Below, piece after piece: positions 56,171 through 64,000 of a stretch of 64,000 nucleotides of DNA (its first letter is position 1; each line of letters begins with the position of its first letter). The notes under the pieces were generated by a model. The model made no database searches, was not told the DNA's origin, and saw only the letters and a program-made list of their open reading frames with translations. This DNA comes from Tolypocladium sp. Sup5 PDA-1. Lineage: Eukaryota > Ascomycota > Sordariomycetes > Hypocreales > Ophiocordycipitaceae. The stretch covers positions 62,001 to 126,000 of the forward strand of contig JPHH03000015.1 of the NCBI GenBank assembly GCA_000750105.3, written 5' to 3'. The position numbers and the translations under genes were made by a program.

Positions 56171-57196
56171 CCCTGCCTCTCGTTTCATGCCCAGCCAGCC
56201 TCCTTGGCCAACCAACCCGCCCTGTCAAGCCCATGCCGTCGGAGAATCCAACCTAGAAACAAAAGGTCCTGCTTGCTCCCGTGTCTCTCTCCGCCGCCGC
56301 TGCCAGCTTGTTCGTCGACACGCCGGTGCCTCGGAGCTCCGTCGACGCCGCTGTCCCGCCGCCGTCATATTGAGTCTGTCCCGTATCGGCAGGCTCCGGA
56401 CACGCCCAACACACGTACATCGTAGACGCGTCCAGTTGTGCCACGCGGACGTGTCCGCATGTTCCCCGATACAAGGTCTCTCCACGGCAGTCTTGTCCTG
56501 TTGTCGTATGCCTCAAGTACAGAGTACTGTACATTAATTACTATACCGAGTACTACCTGACCCTCACCTCACCACCAGGCTCGTCAATCTGTTCTACACA
56601 CTGCTCGACCAGTACCATCACAGCCATAAAGTACAGGCACACTAGACCACTGGCTCGTTGCTTTTCACCTCTTCGGCGCATCTGCGTCGACAACAGCTCC
56701 GCCATCGCGACGACGTGATCCTTTTCTTCGTCATCGTCCCTCATACCCAGTTGGAAATATACACTCCGCCCTTCCCCCCTCTATCCCATACTGCCCCCTC
56801 TCATTACTGAATCCCAGCCGTAGCCGTCGGCTAGCCCATTCCTCGAGGGCGCTCTCTCCAAGAGCCAGCCCGCTTGTCCTGTTACCAGATGCAGATGAAG
56901 CAGCGCAATGCAGTGAGAAAACAACAACGAGAATCAAAACCCGATGCAATCCCGACCTTGGCGCCGGCGCCGGCTCCGAACGTGGCTCCGGCCCCAACTC
57001 AAAACTCCAATTACCTGTCACTCATCTTGTCTTTTCCTTGCCTTCCTCCTCCTCGTCCCGTCATGTCCACGCCCAGTCATGTCCAGAATGTTCGTTGACG
57101 TAGCCGATACGCGACAAACAGCTGACTCGTCTCGCCGTCAACTCCCAACCATATTGTGTCCTAGTTCACGAGTGCCGTAGGCCTTGCGTACTTCAC

Positions 57197-59032
57197 CTAG
57201 GCAGCATTGGCCTGCGCGGCGCCTCCGCGACCACGGGGCATGCCGCCACGTCCCCGGTTCTGGCCGGAAAAGCTGCCCCGCGGGTTGCCCTGTCCTCCGC
57301 TGCGGTTGCCGTCGAAGCCACCTCGTCCGCGTCCCGAGGCATTACCTCGGCCGGATCCGTAGTTGCTACCTCCGTAGGCCGTAGACTTGGGGCGACGGGG
57401 CTCCACGACAATGTTCTCGCCGTTGACGGTGTGGGGGTTAGCCGCAACGGCGGCCTGGTAACCATCGACGGTCTTGTACTCGACGAATGCGCAGTTCTAT
57501 AAGGCTGGGGTCAGCGGACTGCGCCAGATGCCACAAGCAGGGAGCGAAGTTACATACCTTCTGGCGGTTGATGTCAAAGTAAGTCAGCTCGCCGTGAGCA
57601 GCGAGGGCGCCTCGGAGGTCCGCGTCCTGGACTTTTTCCGTGACATACTTGACGTATCCCATCGTGCCCTCCTTCTCACCAATGTTGCCCGAGATCGACT
57701 GAGGTCGGTTCTGGCGCTTCGAATCGGCACCCGCAGTCTGCCATCCAGACAACTCCTTGGCAGGGGCTTCGGTGGCAGGGACTGGTGCGCTCGTCTGCTG
57801 TACAACAGCAGCAGCAGCAGCAGCAGCAGGAGTGGCCGGGGCAGCCGCCGGGGCAGCAACCGGAGTAGGGGCAGCAGCAGGAGCGGCAACAGGGGCAGGC
57901 GCTCGGCTCTGGCTCTGGGCGGGGGGAGTGGCAGTCTTCGGGAGAGGAACAACTGGCCGGGGACCAGCTGCTGCCGCTGCGCGGCTGGCCCAGGTCATGG
58001 GCTTGGCCGGTGCCGGGGGGTCCGCAGCAACGGGCTCGGCCGGGGGCGCCAGCTTCGACACCGGGGTCGGGCTGGGCTCATGGAGAGTCTCAGAGTCCTT
58101 GGCATCCTCCTCGGCAAGCTCGAGAGCAGTGGCATCCGGGTCCGCGGCGGGGACGGTTTCGGCCACGTTCTCAGATGGCTTAGTCTCCTCGGCGGCGGCG
58201 GCATGAGCATCACCTCCGTTAACAGTGACCTCGGCCTTGCTAACCTCCTCGAGCTTCTGGTCGACGACGTCGGCGTCCAGGTTGCTGGTCTCGTCCTTGG
58301 CGGCCTCCTTCACGGGCTCATCATCAACCACGGGGGCGGCGGCAACGACAGCGACAGCGGCAACCGGCCCCCCGGCAACGGGGGCGTCAGCAGCAGGCTC
58401 GACGATCTCATCGTCGCCCTCCTCATCAATGTATCTGAAAATATCGTTGAGGACGAAGTAGCCGGAGGGCTGCTGTGCGAGGACAAAGGTCTGGACAAAC
58501 TTCTTGGGCTCCGCAGCCTTGTTGGATGTCTCACCAATGACTTGGATCACGATGTTATCGAAAGATGCCTGGGAGTCAACGTTGGAAACTCGAACTTTGC
58601 AGTCCTGGAAGTCCAGCTGCTTGATGCGCTCTTGGATCGCCTGGAAGTACCGGAGTCAGCGCGGAGCACGAGGAGTCGCTGCAAACCAACATGACATACC
58701 TGGCGGCCGACGGACACGTTGGCGACCTCGGCCTCGAGGCCGTAGACGAATTGAGAGCGCTTGCCGTAGAAGAGCTAGGGGACAAGAAAGTCAGTTGGGC
58801 TCCCGTGGGTGGCCTTGATGGAATGCGGAATGTGACTTACGTGGAGCTTCTCGGGAGACTTGCTCAGGGTGGTGTAGTACTGCTCGACAAAGTACCAGCC
58901 GACCTCATCCTTGGAGAGGTTGCTGTTCCCCGTAGCATTGCTCGCGGCGTCGACAGAGGCTGGCGCGGCAGGGTACTGCTCGGCGGAGCTCTTGTACTGC
59001 TCCTGGTGGGCGAAGTTACCGTTCGTCGCCAT
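57197..59032 (-). CDS. NTF2- and RRM-domain protein (G3BP/Nxt3/Bre5 type)
   Basis: Exons 59032..58841, 58774..58700, 58640..57558 and 57496..57197; 549 residues. An NTF2-like domain at about 40-165 includes EVGWYFVEQYYTTLSKSPEKLH, LFYGKRSQFVYGLE and VQTFVLAQQPSGYFVLNDIFRY. A long Ala/Pro/Glu-rich disordered centre (with poly-Ala from a CAG run at 57806-57829) follows, then an RRM (TMGYVKYVTEKVQDADLRGALAAHGE, then NCAFVEYKTVDGYQAAV). The C-terminus is RGG-rich (RGRGGFDGNRSGGQGN). This is the G3BP layout; yeast Bre5 and fission-yeast Nxt3 are cofactors of the Ubp3 deubiquitinase and join stress granules. A cytoplasmic RNA-linked role is inferred. Introns are 59-66 bp, with GTAAGT or GTATGT donors. 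Confidence 0.92.
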
Positions 59033-60473
59033 GGTTGCCCTCTCCGCAAAGGTGAAAGGCGTAGGGAGGATTCGAGATGCGCGACGGGACGAGGAGGGCA
59101 CGAATGACACGAGCCGTAATCGCGCCGAAAAGGAGGTATCGGTGCGAAGAGAGGCTGAAGTAGAGAGCGTTGATCAAAGGGGCCGCTGTGACAGGTTGGG
59201 CCGCAATATATCGCAACGGGTGGCTTCGGGGGAGATGAAGTCGGATGGGGTAGTCGGCACCTGATGACAAAGGTGTTCGTTGGGAGGAGGCGGCTCGAGA
59301 AAGGCCAGGGGAGATGCGGGTATCGCGAGCGGAGAGGCGACTGAGGATACTGAGGTGCTGGAGGGAGGGAGAGCCTCTGCCTGGTCTGATGGGGCGGATG
59401 GAGGAGAGAGGAGGGTTGTTGGAGTGCAATGACCGAGATGCCGTTGGCCTTTGTGGGTGGTGGAAGGGGAACCAGGAAAAAAATAACACACAATGGGCCA
59501 TGGGTGGTCATCGCCAAAAGGGCAGTTGGTCCGTGCGCCCCAAGGTCGAGGGTGCCAAGCCAGGGTAAGCTGCGATGTTCGGAACGGAATTATGCGATGC
59601 AGGGAGGGTTTTCCCGGGGGCAGGTGTGCCTTTGTTCGTCGTACCCTGTACCACTCACCGCAAACCGTAAGACAGCCCGGGACCAGGTAGAGTGTACGAG
59701 TACACTCTATGCTGGCCATCGCGGTGCTGAATGGCCTTGTTTTCAAGAGCAGGGCAATCAGGGAAGCGTCTTCCTCTTTCGTAAGGTATATCGAGCCGCA
59801 CTGTCAGTGCACTGTAGCTCCCGCCGTTGGTCCGGTTCACAGCCTGCAGCGTCAGAGCCACGGGTTGCGACTCTGCAATTGAGAGGCACAAATGGCACGG
59901 GCAGGTTGTCAAGTATCATAAAAACACGACTGCAACAGTCAATTCGCTGGGATCTTGCTTTTATTGGCAATTAACGGGGTGTTGTTCATCATCAGCATGC
60001 GCACCCACACGGTCCCAAGTGCCTTGTAGGTATGCACCGTTGACGAACAATAATCCGCCGTTCAAGACTTCAACAGCAGTCTCGAAGCATTCAACAAACT
60101 AATGGACTATCTATAACAGACATGCCAAAACAACGCTCCTTTGGGCCGTGCATATAGATTCAGCGAGAGACAGCAGGTGTAAATACTTCGTAGCTCGCCG
60201 AAGGTCACATACCGTTCGTTTCGCCGTTTACTGGACCCCTGCACCACACCACCCATTGAGACTGCGGGGTCTCCCGTCACTCCAAAAAAAAAGTTGTCGT
60301 CTCGAAATTTTCCACAATCTTATCACGGACCTCGACCGCCGCAACACCAACTCGTCGCATCTTTTTTTCCACAACCCCGACCGATCGTCGACCGCACCGT
60401 CCAGAGTGTCCAATTGAAGACACACACCTCTGTCAATTTCGAGGAATAATACATACGCATACACACCGCAGCC
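59033..60473. promoter_or_regulatory. divergent promoter region, G3BP-like gene / Mrt4
   Basis: A 1.4-kb divergent gap. The left part has a pyrimidine-rich tract on the minus strand leading into the G3BP-like gene. A GAAATTTTCC element at 60304-60313, about 160 bp before the Mrt4 start, resembles part of the RRPE (AAAATTTT core) that controls ribosome-biogenesis genes and is the known Stb3 site in yeast. The match is partial. Confidence 0.45.
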
Positions 60474-61268
60474 ATGCCCAAGTCCAAGCGCGCCAAGGTC
60501 TTCAACCTCACGCAGGTGACCAAGAAGACGAAGGAGCAAAAGGAGAAGCTCTTCCAGAACATCCGCGACGCCGTCCCCGAGTACCAGCACTGCTTCGTCT
60601 TTAGCGTCGACAACATGCGCAACAGCTACCTCAAGGACGTGCGCCACGAGCTGTCCGACTGCCGCCTCTTCTTCGGCAAGACCAAGCTGATGGCCAAGGC
60701 CCTCGGCCAGAGCCCCTCCGAGGCCGTCGCCCCGGGCGTCGACGACCTGACCCAGTACCTCTCCGGCACCGTCGGCCTGCTGCTCACCAACCGGCCCGCC
60801 CAGGCCATCCTCGAGTACTTTGAGGGCATCGCCAAGGTCGACTTTGCGCGCGCCGGCGTCACCGCGAGCAGGCAGTTCAAGATCCCTCCCGGCGTCGTCT
60901 ACGCCACCGCCGGCGAGGTTCCCGCCGAGCATGACGTTGCTCTGGAGCACAGCATTGAGCCCGAGCTCAGGAGGTTAGGCGTTCCGACCCGCATGGTCAA
61001 GGGCAAGGTCGTCTTGGGCGACGAGAGCGGCGAGGGCGAGGGGTACATCGTCTGCAAGGAGGGCGACGTGCTGGACTCGAGGCAGACGAGGCTGCTGAAG
61101 CTCTTTGGCGTCTGCCTGAGCGAGTTCCGAGTCAAGATTGTGGCGTAAGTCGACCTCTTCCCATGTCCCACGCCCACTCTACTAACACGTCACAGCTACT
61201 GGAGTTCAGCGAGTGGAGAGGTTACAGAAGTTGATCCCGCCGCCATGGATGGGGTGAACGAAGATTGA
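60474..61268 (+). CDS. mrt4: ribosome assembly factor Mrt4
   Basis: Exons 60474..61144 and 61196..61268; 247 residues, the usual size. The N-terminus MPKSKRAKVFNLTQVTKKTKEQKEKLF is the Mrt4 signature; KLFQNIRDAVPEYQHCFVFSVDNMRNSYLKDVR and FFGKTKLMAKALG form the L10/P0-like rRNA-binding domain. Mrt4 occupies the P-stalk site on pre-60S particles in the nucleolus and is later replaced by P0 with help from Yvh1. It lacks the acidic stalk tail of P0, as expected. The intron near the end (61145..61195) separates KIVA from YWSSASGEVTEVDP. The start is set by the conserved MPKSKR. Confidence 0.96.
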
Positions 61269-62031
61269 TGATCCAGGGTTATAAAAGGAAAAAAAAGCAA
61301 ACGTTTGAACATTTGGTTGGAGGGAGATTCTGTTCGCAAGACTGATACCGGGCATGGATTTCAAGGATCTCGGCGTTCACAGGTCGTGGGATAATTTTGC
61401 GGGCATACATCATGTTTTCTAGAGAACCCCATCGGATGACACAGGGACAAAAACCACTGCACTTACATACACAAGCACCAGGCTCCTTGTTCAAGTAAGA
61501 CGTCCTGTACTCGTACATGGATCTGCTATGCTCACTCACACTCACCGTGCTCCCGCATTGTCGGCCAGGAAATTTCCTCGGCCGCCTTAACCATGGTCAG
61601 TAGGACAAGGGTGCCTTACCTCTGACCTTACCTCAAAAGTTTGTGGTTTCGCAGTTAATCCGCCGGCTATACCGTTTTGATCTCTACCTACCCTGCCAAG
61701 TACAGACAAATTACAGACTGCGCGAAGGTTACCGTCCTGCTTACCCCCTTCGTGACTCCTTTCGATTGGTTGTAGCCTACCCACGGTTCGTGGGATGGAT
61801 ACTGACTGCTCCATCCGTGCAACGACTTGGTCATGCTGTTCATACCTAGGAACCGAGAATCCAGAACAAAAAGAAACTTGGGCTGTCATGACACGCATAA
61901 TCAAGTTTGCAGGGCCGATTACCACAAGCTGTGTCGCATCTTACCCTCAATGCACCAACCACATGGAGGTGGAATCATGACGCGAGAACAGAGCGAGAGC
62001 TGCTGCCCAACACATCTTCCAGCTAGGTGGC
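61269..62031. other. gap between convergent Mrt4 and U1-70K genes
   Basis: About 760 bp of 3'-flanking DNA for both genes. No ORF, RNA gene or repeat was recognised. Confidence 0.55.
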
Positions 62032-63554
62032 TTAGTATCGGGGCGCTTTCCGGGACTCATCATACCCTACTCCATCGTACGGTCGCTTCCGACTGTCGTC
62101 CTCTCGTGGTCGGTCGTAGTCCCGACGATCCCGACCTCTGTCCCTGTCACCGCCGCGGTGACCGTCCCTATCCCTGTCCCTCTCGCGGTCGCGGTCTCTG
62201 TCGCGATACCCACCCTCTCGGCGGGGGGCGATAGGTTCCATGTTGCTGCCTGTGCGACGACCACCATCGCGGTCACCAAATCGGCCGGCGTCTCGGAAGC
62301 CGCCTCCTCTGTCATCGAAGCGTCCAGGGCCTCGCGAATCATAGCTGGGGCCGGAGAAGCTGCGGTCGCCGTTGCGCCTGTCGAATCCTGGGCCAGATGG
62401 TGCACCGGTCGGCGGGCCGAAGCCATTTCTGTCGCTTCGAGGGCCTCCAAAGTCGCCTCTGAAGCCTCCGCCGCGGCCGCCACGTCCGCCACCACGAGGT
62501 CGACCACCGTCAAAGCCTCCTCTGAATCCACCTCGGAAGCCGCCGCCGTCTCGGAAGCCGTCTCCAAAGCCACGAGGTCCGACGGGTCGCGAGGGAATGA
62601 CTCTGGTGTACCCTCGGCCACCCAGTCCGCCCCCGAGTCTGCGAGGCTTCCAGCCAACAACGGTTCGGCCTCGTTCGACGTCTGTCTTGATAGCTCTACC
62701 TTTGATACGATCTCCATCGCAGGCTCTCACGGCGGCTGCTCGTCATCGCGCAAAGAGGCGCCAGTGTCAGCAGTGCTTACCATGACTAAAGACGTTCAAG
62801 ATAACAGAGGGGGGCAGAGACGGGCAAGCTTGAGGGCCCTTTGTGTCTCGTGATGCACTTCAAGAGATAGGCAAGCTTGAGGGCCACATCTCCAGAGCGC
62901 ATCGAGGGAGCTCATGTTTTCCATCGCTGGTGGGGAAGAAGTAGTTTACCTTGCATGTCGCTCTCCCGCTCAAACACAATAAAGGCGTAGCCTCTGTGAG
63001 CCTTCTTCTTCTTGTTGGGCTTCTCATGTGCGTGCGTATCGGTGATGATGCGAATCTGTTTGAGGAGTTAGCTGCTGACGGTTCCCCGATGACGGGTGTA
63101 GAGTTGACGAACGCGCTCGATCGGTCCGAAACGGTTAAAGTGTCTCTCCAGGTCTCGCTCGTCAGCTTCGTAGCTCAAACGGGCAACGACCATGGTAGAG
63201 AGCGCATGGCCACGAATGTTCGGGTCTTCTGCGGGTTTGACTAGATGGACAGTCAGTTTGTGGACTTTGGCGACACTGGCGGGGCCACCAACATTTCTCT
63301 GGTGCCTCCTGCGCCAGCTCCCGGATGGCCTCCTTCTTCTCGACCTTCTTCCGGTCGCGTGCTTCGAGCCAGCTCTCGGTTGGAGTGAAGGTGTCATTCT
63401 CCTTGTACTCCTTCAGCGCCTCCAGGTAATGGCCAGTAGCAGTGATGGCCCTGGTTCGGCGCGTCTGGGGAGGATGGTCGATGGGCTTTACCCAGCGCAG
63501 GGGAGGTCGCGGCGCGAAGAGCGCCAGCAGGTTCGGGGGAAGCTTGTCCGTCAT
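62032..63554 (-). CDS. snp1: U1 snRNP 70-kDa protein
   Basis: Exons 63554..63293, 63240..63113, 63055..62950 and 62735..62032; 399 residues. The N-terminus (MTDKLPPNLLALFAPRPPL) is the conserved U1-70K start that contacts U1C and Sm proteins. The RRM for U1 stem-loop I spans exons 2-4: RGHALSTMVVARLSYEADERDLERHF, FGPIERIRIITDTHAHEK, HRGYAFIVF, then AVRACDGDRIKGRAIKTDVERGRT. RNP2 reads MVVARL rather than the usual LFVARL. The tail is RGG-rich, then RD/RE repeats (RDRDRERDRDRDG). It is a nuclear splicing factor that recognises 5' splice sites. All three of its own introns have non-consensus donors (GTTGGT, GTTCGT, GTAAAC), and the last is 214 nt. Confidence 0.94.
62823..62885. repeat. 16-bp direct repeat in U1-70K intron 3
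   Basis: GGCAAGCTTGAGGGCC occurs at 62823-62838 and again at 62870-62885, 47 bp apart, both inside the 214-nt intron. Confidence 0.8.
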
Positions 63555-63892
63555 CGTGCCAACCAGACGCCCACGCCGACTCGTATCGTGATGATGGCGA
63601 GATGGGCTGGCGAGCGGACGAAAGCTGGCCGATGAAGTGCGATGCGGGGGATTACGAGGGTGTCAGGAAGAAACACGGGAGGTGGTGAACAGTCGCGCTG
63701 GCCCGAAATTATCGAGAGCTCGAGGTCTGCCTGGGGCTGAGTTTTGCCGGTGCTGTGCCGGCTGGCGCTAAACCCGTTTCGGGCGACCCCGGTTGCGAGC
63801 TGGATTTTTCGAGGCACGGCTGGCGCCAGACCACGAGACCTCCTAGTCAGTCGTCGGATCATGAAGAAATCGATTGGCACGGCCAGGCCAAG
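63555..63892. promoter_or_regulatory. divergent promoter, U1-70K / mL43
   Basis: A 338-bp gap between divergent start codons of a splicing factor and a mitochondrial ribosomal protein, so both promoters must fit here. No specific element is identified. Confidence 0.5.
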
Positions 63893-64000
63893 ATGACAGT
63901 AAAGGCATTGCGAGCCGTCTCGACCGGCCAGGTACGCTGGACGCCTTCTGCTCCTCTATTATCCGCGAGACTGACCGCTCCAGAATGGCCTGGGCGCCTT
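63893..64000 (+). CDS. mrpl51: mitochondrial large-subunit ribosomal protein mL43 (5' part)
   Basis: Partial: exon 63893..63931 (MTVKALRAVSTGQ), intron 63932..63983 (GTACGC donor, CTGAC branch), and exon 2 from 63984 running off the window (NGLGAF). The MTVKAL start and the NG-GAF continuation match fungal mL43/MRPL51 proteins, about 130-140 residues long. An upstream in-frame alternative was not found; ATG 63861 is in another frame context. Identification rests on 19 residues plus the intron position. Confidence 0.6.
   Translation, partial: MTVKALRAVSTGQVRWTPSAPLLSARLTAPEWPGRL

Larger units (their letters stand above)
50834..57196. other. 6.3-kb gene-free region
   Basis: It lies between the 5' end of the PH-domain gene and the 3' end of the NTF2-RRM gene. 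Long frames such as 52483..53466 minus and 55289..56425 plus are Arg/Cys/Ser/His-rich with no conserved motifs, so I do not accept them. Contents seen: a CAGATG repeat (52534-52562), (CACTG)5 (56146-56170), and GTACGGAGTAC-type copies at 52491, 53383 and 55550-55580. Pyrimidine-rich plus-strand tracts occur at about 55380-55660 and 56560-57060. Confidence 0.5.

Noticed and set aside
55289..56425. 378-codon plus frame in the 6.3-kb gap
   Set aside because: Runs through C-rich low-complexity DNA and the (CACTG)5 repeat; no motif.
57474..58694. 406-codon plus frame opposite the NTF2-RRM gene
   Set aside because: It is an antisense shadow. The minus strand carries recognisable NTF2 and RRM domains and consistent introns.
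62158..62853. 231-codon plus frame opposite U1-70K
   Set aside because: Antisense shadow of the RGG and RD repeats.

Overview
The window is nuclear DNA of a filamentous ascomycete (Pezizomycotina), most probably a Sordariomycete and perhaps Hypocreales. The evidence is the gene content (PacC, Ku80, Stb3-type and Zn2Cys6 regulators, a CCCC-type secreted protein), about 45 short introns of mostly 45-70 bp with CTNAC-like branch sites, G/C-rich third codon positions, and pyrimidine-rich leaders upstream of start codons. I saw no phage, plasmid, CRISPR array, rRNA, tRNA or transposon ORF. I mapped exon boundaries by hand from splice signals and reading frame; in the multi-exon genes whose exon lengths I summed, they add up to whole codons.

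Layout. 0.3-5.8 kb: a DEDDh exonuclease-fold protein (Gfd2/YDR514C-like), Ku80, and a TMEM205-like membrane protein diverging from Ku80. 6.1-13.2 kb: a small unknown protein, a 4-nitrophenylphosphatase-type HAD phosphatase, a DUF1295 reductase-like membrane protein, and topoisomerase III with an Arg/Gly-rich insert. 16.7-24 kb: the Sin3-binding regulator Stb3 and the pH regulator PacC, the latter behind two dense clusters of PacC-type GCCARG sites. 25.2-34.9 kb: a secreted protein with a duplicated CCCC module, an F-box-family-like fragment, a regulator with two Zn2Cys6 clusters, and a single-pass membrane protein with two LPAY motifs. 41.2-50.8 kb: a Puf3-type Pumilio protein behind a long CT-rich leader, a DUF1640/MCUR1-like mitochondrial protein, the kinetochore protein Nnf1, and a PH-domain protein. 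57.2-64 kb: an NTF2+RRM protein (G3BP/Nxt3/Bre5 type), the ribosome assembly factor Mrt4, U1-70K, and the 5' end of mitochondrial ribosomal protein mL43, divergent from U1-70K.

The genes are housekeeping and regulatory and do not form one cluster or pathway. Themes recur: genome stability (Ku80, Top3, Nnf1), RNA control (Puf3, G3BP-like, U1-70K), ribosome and mitochondrial biogenesis (Mrt4, Stb3, Puf3, DUF1640, mL43). Large gene-free stretches (3.6, 4.1, 6.2 and 6.3 kb) lie mostly upstream of regulators. They carry simple repeats and a recurrent short GTACGGAGTAC-type motif. No novel multigene system is evident. The best leads are the tandem-cluster regulator, the duplicated CCCC secreted protein, the PacC promoter architecture, and gene-specific splicing and domain oddities.
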